A stretch of DNA of 64,000 bases from Cephalotus follicularis (taxonomy: Eukaryota > Streptophyta > Magnoliopsida > Oxalidales > Cephalotaceae): contig BDDD01005829.1 in NCBI GenBank assembly GCA_001972305.1, positions 18,627 to 82,626 of the forward strand. The letters run 5' to 3'. Of the stretch, positions 22,650 through 32,573 are shown piece after piece (the first letter of the stretch is position 1; each line of letters opens with the position of its first letter). Position numbers and translations under genes: made by a program. The notes beneath the pieces were generated by a model, which saw nothing but the letters and a program-made list of their open reading frames with translations, ran no database searches and was not told where the DNA came from.

Positions 22650-23571
22650 TGCGGTTCCTGTTCCTCGGGGATTTCGTCGGGGAACCACTGCCCTGCCACT
22701 TGGACGATGCTGGTCTAGACTGACTCTGTGTCTGCCTGCTTTGCTGTGCTCGGGCCCTCTCGGCCCTGTCCTCATTCAACACACTTTCCAACAACTTTGC
22801 TTTCTGGGTAACCTCCACAAAGGTACCAAGCTCCATCGCTCTGATCCGTGACCAAAGATCCGGTCGCAAGCCCCTCAAGAACCTCCGGACCTTCTTCTCC
22901 TCATCTGCAACCAAGTAGGCTGAATGTCTGGCGAGCTCAACAAACCTGGCCTGGTACTCGGCCACGGTCATCTCTCCCTGACGTAGCTCCGGGAACTCCG
23001 TCTCTCTCCGCTCACGCTCAATGCGTGGCACATTCGCTGCCAGAAACTCCTCCTGGAAACCCTCCCAGGTACCTACAACTCTGGTATCCTCCCACTTAGC
23101 ACTGACCATCTCCCACCAGTGAGTGGCCTCACCCCATAACCGGTACACGGCAAACCTCAATTTATGCCTGTCAGAACATTCCATCACCTCAAAAATCTTC
23201 TCAAGGTCCTGAAGCCATCTCTCAGCGGCGGTAGCATCCAACTCTCCCCTTAAACTGGGTGGGTTCTACCTCATAAACTTCTCTAGGTTTCTGCCAAACC
23301 GGCTACCATCATCATGTCCACCCTGAGCTGGAGCCATCGGCTGAGCCTGAGCATACATCCTCCGCATCTCCTCCATATTTGCGGCATTAACGGCCATCTG
23401 TTGCTGATTGGCAGCTATCTGCTGCTGGATATAGTCAGCGATGCGGTCCATGGGGTCTCTCACATTTGGCACTGCCTCTGGTGGAGCATTATGACCTCCG
23501 CCCATATTCACTTCCTCAGGAACATCCTCGTTCATAGGCCTACGCCTTCCGCGCCTTCTACGACCGTCCAT
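22650..23571 (-). pseudogene. gag: Fragment F gag
   Basis: Starts MDGRRRRGRRR (ATG at 23571), then a Gln-rich coil (QQQIAANQQQMAVN), EKFMR, an in-frame TAG at 23266-23268 (probably from CAG), and the full retrotransposon Gag domain (AERWLQDLEKIF, LWGEATHWWEM, LRQGEMTVAEYQARF, FLRGLRPDLWSR). No frameshift. It is cut before the zinc knuckles at NRNRKRG, where LTR sequence starts. Higher G+C than surrounding sequence. Confidence 0.87.
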
Positions 23572-23645
23572 AAGTTCCTATAAGAAAGATGTCATTAGTT
23601 CTCTTGAGGAAACATGTTAATTTCCAAGGATAGTATCCAAGCTAG

Positions 23646-23675
23646 GCATATAAATGGATATATGCTCTGATACCA
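23646..23675 (-). promoter_or_regulatory. Fragment F primer-binding site and adjoining hairpin
   Basis: TGGTATCAGAGC at 23675-23664, with GCATATA/TATATGC arms beginning inside it. Confidence 0.85.
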
Positions 23676-23823
23676 CTGCTGTCACACCCCGCTTGCATTA
23701 ACAACATACAACATGGCAATTTAACAGATATTCAGCTTATATCGAGAACGATAAAATTTAAAACTTTTAAACAGACTTCATCTTGCGGAAGCATTTGCAT
23801 ATATAAGCTGAAGCAAGCGAAAC

Positions 23824-23843
23824 CATGCGTCCCATACCGCATG
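23824..23843 (-). ncRNA. Conserved LTR hairpin (F copy)
   Basis: Arms CATGCG/CGCATG, extendable with one G-T pair, loop GTATGGGA. Compared with D (CACGTA/TGCGTG), three stem positions differ and pairing is kept. Confidence 0.6.
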
Positions 23844-24150
23844 ATTCCCACAACATCCTTATCATAAACAGGTTAAAAAGTCCACAAGCGGAGCATGATC
23901 CAAAAGTTGATACAACAACAATAGCAAAACATTAGTACATAAACCAAAGTACAACATGTTCGCTACACTGCTTAACAAAACTTAAAGCAGAAAAACTCCG
24001 TCACTTCACAATCCAAAACAGCCATGGTCGGCAAGGTCCAAACGCAGCATCAATCTGCAACAGTAGGGGGTTAGCCTTTGTCCTCACTCGGCCAAAGTCA
24101 TAAAAACAACACAATATCAATAAAACCAAAGTACGAAAGCAGCATCATGC

Positions 24151-24715
24151 TGCTAGGAGTTAGCGACATGTGACACCCAAACCAAAGTATGAATTGATTG
24201 TACCCTTGTTCGGTATTCTTGCATTTGTATTGTCTATGGCCACTTGGCATGATTGCTTAAATATTGGAATACTTAAATGTTATTTTAATATAAACTGTCA
24301 TACATGTTGCATTCATATATTCCTTAACATGCATTATCTTCCTACTTAGCCAAGTGAGGACAACGGCTAACCCCTACAATTTCAGATTAAGTAAGGACGT
24401 TCAGAGATTGCTGCTGAAGCTTGGAGAGATTTTATTTTTGACTTAAGGTTGTTATTTTCTGATGTTATACTGTATTTGTAATGAACAGTTCATACCCCGT
24501 GTTACTGTTGTACTTCCTTATGAAATGATAATTTGTTGGATTGTACCTGCACGTAGTATGGGCAACATGCGGATGACTTGTATTTTATATTCCGGCTTTT
24601 GAATGCTTCCGCTTATTTATGAATTTGTTGAATCGAATGCTGGAATATTATATTTATTTATGATATCACCATATATGCTTGTGTCTGTACTAGAACCGAA
24701 GGGTGGGGTGTGACA
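24151..24715 (+). repeat. Element G 5' LTR, second part
   Basis: Resumes in TGCTAGGAGTTAGCGACATG and ends GGGGTGTGACA. Contains the conserved block with acceptor-like TTTCAG/ATT (AG at 24384-24385, CTAAC at 24367) and a decayed hairpin at 24550-24571, whose loop GTATGGGC is intact but whose 3' arm has G-to-A changes. Confidence 0.88.
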
Positions 24716-24719
24716 AGCA

Positions 24720-24747
24720 TGGTATCAGAGCATATTCCATATATGCT
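24720..24747 (+). promoter_or_regulatory. Element G primer-binding site and adjoining hairpin
   Basis: TGGTATCAGAGC at 24720-24731, complementary to initiator tRNA-Met; arms AGCATAT/ATATGCT at 24729-24747 begin inside it. Confidence 0.9.
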
Positions 24748-24790
24748 AGCTGGGATAAGTTTCTCAAAAATTGAGTGAAATTGTTTCCTA

Positions 24791-26030
24791 ATGAATATGT
24801 CATTCCATATAGGAAACCGAATGGACCTACGAAGAGGTAGAAGAGGAAGGCGTAGAGCCGACGAAGGTGTCGATGCACCGCCGGTACCTGGAAATGACCT
24901 GGCAGCGAATGAAGGAGTGAATGTTCCCCCAGTACATGACGAGAGGAGTCACTTTGACCACATGGCTGACCTCTTTCAACAACAGATGCAAGCTAATGAG
25001 GCCAACATGGAACAGATTCGGCAAATGTATGAGGCTAACCGGGCCTATCATCAGGCTCTTGAAGCTTGCCATACCGGTGGATTTGGCCGAGATCTAGAGC
25101 AGTTCATGAGACAGAATCCTCCGACTTTCAATTGTGAGCTGAATGCTTCTGTAGCTGAACAATGGATTAGGGACTTGGAGAAGATATTTGCTACCCTAGA
25201 GTGTACTGATGAGCAGAGACTCAACCTTGCTGTGTACCGCTTATGAGGCGAGGCTACTTACTGGTGGGAAATGACCGAAGCAAAATGGGAATCTCGTGGA
25301 TTTGACAGGACTTGGGATAGATTTCAGTCTGAGTTCCTTGAGGCTTATGTACAACAGATAGAGCATGACCGGAGGGAGACAGAATTGATGGAGTTACGTC
25401 AAGGAGACATGACGGTAGCTCAGTACCAGACCAGATTTGTGGAGCTAGTGAGGCACACACCTTATCTTGTGGAGGGTGAATCCTGGATGATCCGAAGGTT
25501 TGTAAAAGGCCTTCGACCAGACATGAGGTCCAAAATGTTGATGTTACAACTGACCTCTTTTGTAGATGTTGCTGAGAGAGCGATGATTATGGAGGCAGAT
25601 GCGAATGAAAGGAGAGAAGAACGGTCTCGTACTAATCAACCGAGGGCCGCACAGTCACAGGGGCAGGGGAGTAATAATCCTACTAAGTCAACTAAGTCTA
25701 AAAACAGAGGTCAAGGAGGTTCTCGACGCAGAAACTCAAGATCAAGGACACCTAGCCGAAACAGTCAACAGAATACATGTGGATGTGCATTTTGCGGTCG
25801 TCCAAATAATGATGAGACCGAGTGCTGGAAAAAGATGGGGAGATGCATGAGATGTGGTTCACAGGACCACATGCTAAATAATTGCCCAATGATGAGGGAT
25901 CAAGCACGCGGCCAACAGGGAAGTGCTGGTGCTAGTGGTAGTGTTGCGGCTGCTCACCCGCGGAAGGACACAGGGAAAGGGATTGTGAAAGGTAGGGTCT
26001 ACACCTTATCTAGAGATGATGTGCCAGAAT
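24791..26030 (+). pseudogene. gag: Element G gag
   Basis: The ATG at 24791 precedes MDLRRGRRGRRR (24821). Domains: Arg-rich N-terminus, coil, Gag domain (about 25080-25560), then basic Ser/Arg-rich linker and two zinc knuckles at about 25785-25885. The first knuckle reads CAFCGRPNNDETEC, with Asn where its relatives have His; the second (CMRCGSQDHMLNNC) is intact. One in-frame TGA at 25244-25246 replaces a Trp codon of the family (LWGEAT). No frameshift. Confidence 0.9.
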
Positions 26031-26578
26031 CTACTACTATTGTGGGAGGTACTATTTATATATCTGGCATACTAGCTCATGTATTGATTGACCCTGGTGC
26101 GACGCATTCATTCATTGCATCTGAATTTGCTCGTAGTTTGCATGGTATTACTTCTAGGCTACCTTATGTATTGGAGGTGAGTACTCCTGCGGGTACTTGT
26201 CTTCTATCTGATACTGTTATGAAAGATTGTGAGATCATGGTAGCTAGAATCCAGTTATCTGCTGACTTGATAGTGTTACATATCCAGGATTTTGAAGTAA
26301 TCTTGGGGATGGACTGCCTGTATGCTCATCATGCTTGTGTTGATTGCTACAACAAGATGATGACATTTTACCTTCAAGATGGGACTGAGTGCAAGTTTAT
26401 CAGGGAGAAGAATGTTTCTGCTCCGATCATTTCATATACTCGAGCACAGAAGTATCTCAAGCAAGGATGTGAAGGTTATTTGGCATATGTGACTGATCAT
26501 ATGAAAGGTACGCCAAGTATTGAACAAGTGCCTGTTGTATGTGAATTTCCTGATGTATTTCCAGATTAACTCACTTCG
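26030..26578 (+). pseudogene. pol: Element G protease and linker
   Basis: Aspartic protease in the same frame as gag. Active-site loop VLIDPGATHSFIASEFA (26080-26130); flap and second half to VILGMDCLYAHHA (about 26330). The Ser of the usual D-S-G is Pro, as in all copies here. The linker ends VCEFPDVFPD, followed by TAA at 26567-26569. The protease would cut Gag-Pol in the particle. Confidence 0.85.
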
Positions 26579-27379
26579 TTGCCACCGGAGAGGGATATAG
26601 AGTTCAGTATTGAGCTGTTGCCTGGAACTGCTCCTATATCCAGAGCACCATACCGAATGGCTTCTACCGAATTGAAGGAGTTGAAGGTTAAACTGCAAGA
26701 TTATCTTGATAAAGGCGTTATCAGACCGAGTGTATCACCGTGGGGAGCATCGGTTCTGTTTGTGAAAAAGAAGGATGGATCGATGTGGCTATGCATTGAC
26801 TACAGACTGCTAAATCAGGTGACTGTGAAGAACAAGTATCCTCTGCCACATATTGAGGAGTTGCTCGACCAATTCCAAGGCTCAACTGTATTCTCCAAAC
26901 TTGACCTGAGAACAGGTTACCATCAGCTGAGGATCAGAGAAGGTGATGTGGAGAAGACTGCATTTCGAACCAGATATGGGCATTATGAATTTTTTATACT
27001 GCCGTTTGGTGTGACGAATGCTCCTGCAGCCTTTATGTGTTTGATGAACAGAGTGTTCCAACCCTATCTTGATCAGTTTGTTGTTATATTCTTAGAAGAC
27101 ATCCTGATTTATTCAAAGAGCATTGAGAAACACATGCAGCACTTGAGGATTGTATTGCAGACACTACGGAAAGAACAGCTATACGCCAAATTCAGCAAGT
27201 GCGAATTTTGGCTGGATCATGTGACCTTCCTAGGTCACATTGTGTTGAGCGAAGGATTGTCCGTGGATCCTTTGAAGATTGAGAGTATTGTTGATTGGCC
27301 CCAACTGAGGAACGTTACGGAGGTTCGTAGTTTCTTGGGATTGGCTGGCTACTACCGAAGGTTCATCAAAGGATTTTAG
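26579..27379 (+). pseudogene. pol: Element G reverse transcriptase
   Basis: In the same frame. [19 protein letters not shown], the palm with [13 protein letters not shown], and [12 protein letters not shown] are typical. The catalytic motif reads FLED (Glu at 27095-27097) where A and C have FLDD, so a metal-binding Asp is lost. The stop at 27377-27379 follows YYRRFIKGF. It would copy the element RNA into DNA. Confidence 0.9.
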
Positions 27380-28057
27380 AAACTTGCTGCACCTTTGACA
27401 CAGTTGACTCAGAAGAAGTCAAGTTTTGTGTGGGATGATTCCTGTGCGGAAAGTTTCCAAGAGTTGAACAGTCGGTTGATTTCGGCTCCAGTGTTGGCAT
27501 TACCTGAGGGTAATGAGGGTTTCACTGTCTACACTGATGCTTCTGGGAAGGGATTGGGATGCGTTCTTATGCAACATGGTAGAGTGATTGCATACGCATC
27601 AAGGAAGTTAAATCCGTATGAGGAAAATTATCCCGTACACGATCTTGAATTGGCAGCCATAGTTTTTGCTTTGCAAAAATGGAGGCACTACCTCTATGGT
27701 GCTCAATTTGAGATCTTTACCGACCATAAGAGTTTGAAGTATTTGTTTTCCCAAAAGGAGCTAAACATGAGACAGAGGCGATGGGTGGAATTATTTAATG
27801 ACTACAACTGCAATATTCAATACCACCCAGGGAAGGCAAATGTAGTGGCAGATGCACAGAGTCGCAAGGCAATGATTGCTGGAGCAATGGTTTCACAGTG
27901 GAAGCTATTGGAGGAATTTCAGAGATGGAATTCGTTCATGGTTTCCCGAGGAGTTATTGTGGCAAGTTTGAGAGCACAACCGGAACTGATGGAACGTATT
28001 CTGACTGCTTAGTATAGTGATTCTGAATTGTGGAGTATCCGTGAGAACCTAGACACT
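27380..28057 (+). pseudogene. pol: Element G RNase H and start of integrase linker
   Basis: Same frame again: [50 protein letters not shown] and [15 protein letters not shown] at 28010-28012 replaces a Gln codon. Sequence matching element C continues to about 28057 and then switches to Sirevirus LTR. Confidence 0.88.
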
Positions 28058-28227
28058 TTGACGCCTAGGGTAAAGTCGTTGATGCCAATATGACTGATAT
28101 GCACATTTTGCTTCTTTTCACCTGCAACTTTTCCTGTTTGTTACTTTCAAACATATCCTTCGCATCAACAAACACATTAGGTGTTTTGTTATCATCAAAA
28201 CTAAGATTGTAAAGCACAATGTCAACA
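28058..28227 (-). repeat. Sirevirus 5' LTR remnant
   Basis: 170 bp matching 17151-17320 base for base apart from scattered changes; on the minus strand it starts TGTTGACATTGTGC. It is the outer edge of the Sirevirus interrupted by G. No polypurine tract lies outside it, as expected for a 5' LTR. Confidence 0.85.
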
Positions 28228-28864
28228 ATACGAAATCAATGGATGTCTACTCATACGGTTTGTCATGCTGAACACACTCCGTATAGACATAGCATGACTA
28301 CTCATACGATTTGTCGTCATTGCCACACTCTGTAAAGACATAGCTTCACAACTGATTCAATTTGTAATCACAGTCACACTCTGTATCTTCCTAGCAGCTG
28401 TTGATTACCAAGGTTTGATCATTCAAGTAATAGAGTTTTTCAATACAATCTATGGTGAGTTTCTATACCATAAAACTGACTTTATCTTGCATATTTCATT
28501 CAGCTTTATTTCCTGCTTTGATACTTAATACTTTGCATGCTTTAATTTCTGTTGGTTTTCAATTCAGTGGTAATAATCATCGATGCCTTGCATCAAAGCG
28601 TCAACGCTTTCAGTGCTTTTGATTATACCGTTGATGCCTTCGTTCATAGCGTCGACGCTTTCGTGCCCTTTTTCCACTATCATTTTATTTTTGCATGTTT
28701 AGGAGTAGATTTTAATAATAAACCTCGATTTTGCATGCTTCGCCTATGTTGAATAGAATAAAATTAATTTAGCTTGTTTCCTAGCGTTTGAATCGTTACT
28801 ACACAATCGTGCACTTGCGGTATAAATTTAAAACATTCAAAATTCGTGAACATCTATAGTCAAC
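28228..28864 (+). repeat. Probable continuation of the Tat/Athila 3' LTR
   Basis: Follows the Sirevirus edge. It carries a triple repeat of about 50 bp at 28248-28397 (CTACTCATACG.TTTGTC units), GCGTCGACGC-like palindromes at 28575-28665 as in 15335-15640, and GTGCACTTGCGGTATAAAT near its end, which resembles Tat/Athila LTR ends. The right edge (about 28864) is a guess. Confidence 0.5.
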
Positions 28865-30207
28865 AATTGCTCTAGGCATCGACTGTTATCTCTTAAGCAA
28901 AGCGCCAACGCTCTAATGGAAGGCGTATGCAAACACCAATGGTCGATCATAACTCAAAACCCACTTTAACACTAAGATCCATACTCTTGGATCCAGAATC
29001 AACAGAGAGAAGGGATTATGCTTAAAAGTTCAAAATCTTCATTCTCTCTCAGATTTCTATCTCAGTCCGCTATTAAATGAATCCAACCTCCTAATTCATT
29101 CATCTAGCCCTGATCTATCAGCTAATAGCAATACAAACCATTCAAGGTGGATATATGCATGTATGATGAACCTACCTCGATAACGGTCAGGTTTGCAGAT
29201 CTGGAATAACTGGCGGTTGAATCCTAGATTTGATCCCTCCTTCAGGTTCTATTCTCTGCGACGAGTCCAACGACTTATTCCTTGCTCCAATCCGAGCTTT
29301 CTCTCTCTAATTCCCTCTCTCACTGTATCTCTAGAAAAGGAGCCGAAAGAATAAGAGTGAATGGGAGATGAGATTGGAAGCGTCCTTCAGAAGCTAGACT
29401 GTCTATATGCTTATAGACTTTCTTGGGCGAAGAATCCGGAACTTGCCCTTGGTCACTTAACCCACACTATCCAGATACAGCCAAAAAAGAAATTATGATA
29501 ATATCATGCACATGCCACCATACAATATTGCACATTATCATTTTATACAAACATTTTATTCAAGACCCGGGGCTTACACCTAGTGTGACCACCAGGTCTC
29601 CTAGGTGAACTAATTGAACTACTTTATTAAAACTGCAACCATGCATACATTGCCTTCACTTGGTCTTGCAATCTCCATGTCCTCATCTTCAAGATCCTTT
29701 GCACTCCATGTTTACAATACATTTCATATAGAAAGAAAATAAATACAATGGAGGGAGAAGATAATTCCATCCTAAGAATTTAATAAAGGAAAGGGAAAAT
29801 TAATTGAGCACATAGGCAACATTATTACATACCAAATAAATGCCATGAAATAAAGTAATTGAATTAATTCAACAACAAAAGAAACCAAAAGCTAAGTCTA
29901 GTCCCAAGTCTACCATCATGCACAAGAAATTCAATAAAATATATCCTATAAATTAAATTAAATATATAATGGCCCTTGCATCCTAAATAGCCCATGTACA
30001 TGTCGTTGGATCAACAAAACAATCCAATGGAATGTCAATTATACAAGTTCACCCTATTAGTTTAACTAATTGGATCTTAATACAATCCTATGGTCCTAAA
30101 TTTTAAAATCCACTTAGGATATGGAGCTAAAAATTTTGGCCATCCCTAAATTACATCAACCAAGCCGCCAAATTTTTGAATCATGGTCCAATTTGAGCCA
30201 ATTAGTA
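28865..30207. other. Unassigned noncoding stretch
   Basis: No convincing coding region. Contains TC-rich tracts (29010-29060, 29290-29330) and AT-rich sequence. It lies on the internal side of a minus-strand primer-like site at 30220-30208, so it may be the leader of the copia element whose LTR would be repeat H1. Nothing else recognised. Confidence 0.35.
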
Positions 30208-30220
30208 GGCTTTGATACCA
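30208..30220 (-). promoter_or_regulatory. Probable primer-binding site of a copia element
   Basis: TGGTATCAAAGCC on the minus strand, one base from the initiator tRNA-Met complement. The sequence to the right, starting TGCTGGAAG at 30223, could then be a 5' LTR. Confidence 0.5.
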
Positions 30221-30222
30221 CT

Positions 30223-30922
30223 TGCTGGAAGAAAATAGAAGGGTGTGATGTTATTTAGGGCATATGTGCTAGTTAGGGACAATTTTATTTTTTCCCATTT
30301 TAATGTTCCCAAGCAATGGAACAACCTAAACATCTATGTCCATAACACATCACATTATGCCTAGGATCACTAGTTAGGTATCCAATTGAACCAATCACAC
30401 AAAAATAGCCAAGGGTAGCCACGGGTACAAGCATGCATCAACAATAATTCATCTAAAATTCAAACTAGGGTTTGCCTTGCAAACCCTATCATACCCGTGA
30501 CTTCCATTGCAAGGAAGCACAAGGAATTTCGGCCATAGGTCTCTTAGACACCAAGAAATAAGAAGCTAGGGTTTGCTCATTGGAACCCTAGTTTGGAAAA
30601 AATTCAAGGAAGAAGAAAACATGAAATTAAAAGATGAAGGAAGAGAGTGATGTTACAAAAAACCAAGACTCCTTCCATCAAGTGCTCCCTTAACACTTTA
30701 GCTCATTCCTTGCACTCCAAGCTTCACCAATAGGCCTCCAAAGTCACGGGTAGATGAAGGATAGGGGATGATCTCTCTATCACTCAAAATAATAGAACCT
30801 ACATCACATACTATATAAGGTTCAACAAGGATTATGGTGAAATCCTTGGAACCTAAGTTGTATGGAGGGTTCTATGCCTAAGCTAAAGATCAAAATATGT
30901 AGAAATGTGTTGCAAAGGAATA
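30223..30922 (-). repeat. Repeat H1, first part (possible copia LTR)
   Basis: Noncoding; many AACCCTAG-like words. Interrupted by element E at 30923 and continued at 35281. The orientation is taken from the primer-like site at 30208. Confidence 0.4.
30918..30922. repeat. Target-site duplication of element E, left copy
   Basis: GAATA, repeated at 35276-35280. Confidence 0.88.
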
Positions 30923-31256
30923 TGCCACGCCCCTGTCTATTTTTTTTTTCAAGAGGACAACATTAAAGCGGTAAGGCAATCAACACACTATAATTCAGCT
31001 CATGCGATAAAACGTATAAACAAAATCTTCAGTAGCGGAAGCAATAACATGAAATAAGCTTAATTTAGATATGTATCACGCATCCCATACTACATGATAC
31101 CCAACAAGTTAATATGAACCCAACATCATAGTTGATCGCCCATAACAGAGCGTGATAAAACAGTACCGGGTGATAAAATAAACTTCGTTACAATAATCCA
31201 ATTAACATAACCAATGTTTATTAACTTAGTACAAGAAATAAGAGAAACAATTTAGT

Positions 31257-32461
31257 GTACCTCCAACGACCGAGGTTGACTCCGGAACCTCCGTCTGTGA
31301 AAGGGTAAAAACTCTACCTTTCGCAATGCCCTTACCGGTGTCCCTTCGCTGTGAAGGCCCCGTTGCGGCCCCGCTGCTACTAGCTGGTCCAGTAGGTGCT
31401 GTAGCCTGACTCTTCGGGCAATCTCTCACGGAATGGCCAGATGCCCCACACCTCAAACACAGTCCGTTCATCCTCCAGCAATCTTTCTGTAAGTGACCTT
31501 TACGACCACAGTGATAACAAGCTTCAGTTCCTGCATTACTCCCTTGGCTAGGAGTACCCTGTGTGGCAGTCTGCCCAGATTTGTTCTTCGATGATTTCGT
31601 CTGAGAACCACTGCCTTGCCATTTTGAAGAAGCAGGCCTAGTCGGGCTCTGTTTATTTTGTTATGCTCGAGCCCTCTCTGCTCGGTCTTCATTAGATATG
31701 CTCTCCAGCAATCTCGCCTTCTCAGCAACCTCCACAAAAGTTCCCAACTCCATAGCTATGATTCTTGACCAAAGATCCGGTCGCAGACCCCTCAAAAATC
31801 TTCGTATCTTCTTCACTTCATCAGCTACCAGATAAGGTGAGTGTCTGGCTAGCTCCATGAACCTTGCTTGATATTCAGTCACCGTCATTTCCCCTTGTCG
31901 CAATTCCAAGAGCTCTGTCTCCCGGCGATCTTGTTCCAACCGAGGAACATATGTCTCCAAGAATTCTTCCTGGAATCTTCCCCAAGTACTGTCAAGCCTC
32001 TGAGATTCCCATTTTGCCTTAACCATCTCCCACCAATGAGTGGCCTCACCCCATAGGCGGTATACAACAAATTTCAGTTTCTGAGTTTCAGTACAGTCCA
32101 TTCCTTCAAAGATTTTCTCCAAGTCCTGCAGCCATCTCTCAGCCACAGTAGCATCAAGTTCTCCCCGGAAACTGGGTGGATTCTGTCTCATAAACCTTTC
32201 GATGTCCCTTCCAAACTGACTACTATCCTCTCCAAGGTAGTGATGGAGAGCTCTATGTTACGGCCGAGCTTGCGCATAGTACTGGCGCATCTCCTCCGCG
32301 TTAGCCAAATTAAAGGCCATCTGTTGCAAGAAATAATCCGCAATCCGGGTCATCGGGTCCCTATCATCTTGGGGGACATTCACTCCTTGCTGCATATTCG
32401 CTTCCTCAGGGGCATTGGCTCCAACAGCTCTAGCCCTAGTACGTGTTCTCCTTCGGTCCAT
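31257..32461 (-). pseudogene. gag: Element E gag with two zinc knuckles
   Basis: One reading frame from ATG 32461 (MDRRRTRTRARA) to the deletion. Gln/Asn-rich coil, retrotransposon Gag domain (AERWLQDLEKIF, GEATHWWEM, ELRQGEMTVTEYQARF, FLRGLRPDLWSR), then CYHCGRKGHLQKDC and CLRCGASGHSVRDC, both intact CCHC knuckles. Two in-frame TAA codons (32258-32260 and 31661-31663) lie where Gln is expected. It ends in the first protease residues (ESTSVVGGT). Apart from the two stops it is the best-kept gag in the window. Confidence 0.9.
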
Positions 32462-32542
32462 TTGTTCCTATAAGAAGGATGACGGTTAGTCACGACTTTA
32501 GGAAAAACAATTTATTGATTGCCAAGGAAAGTATCCTATCTA

Positions 32543-32570
32543 AGCATATATGGAATATGCTCTGATACCA
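32543..32570 (-). promoter_or_regulatory. Element E primer-binding site and adjoining hairpin
   Basis: TGGTATCAGAGC at 32570-32559; arms AGCATAT/ATATGCT at 32561-32543. Confidence 0.9.
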
Positions 32571-32573
32571 TGT

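Larger units (their letters stand above)
22636..24150 (-). mobile_element. Fragment F: gypsy element remnant (gag plus partial LTR) inside G's LTR
   Basis: Left edge TGTCACACCCCGCTTGC (only about 17 bp of the far LTR remain) joins directly to gag at about 22653. On the right it has a primer site (23664-23675) and 471 bp of 5' LTR (23680-24150), then G's LTR resumes. Both LTRs are truncated, and about 190 bp of G's LTR between two GTGCTAGGAGTT repeats are missing, so recombination followed insertion. Gag resembles element E more than A, B, C and G. Confidence 0.8.
20618..28057 (+). mobile_element. Element G: Tekay-type retrotransposon, 3' end deleted
   Basis: Plus-strand copy with 5' LTR (20618-22635 and 24151-24715, split by fragment F), primer site (24720-24731), and gag to RNase H in one reading frame (24791-28012). 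It stops abruptly near 28057, where Sirevirus LTR sequence begins, so integrase, chromodomain and 3' LTR are missing. It was inserted in the Sirevirus; TCCTC (20613-20617) should be one target duplication. Same family as A, B and C. Confidence 0.9.
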
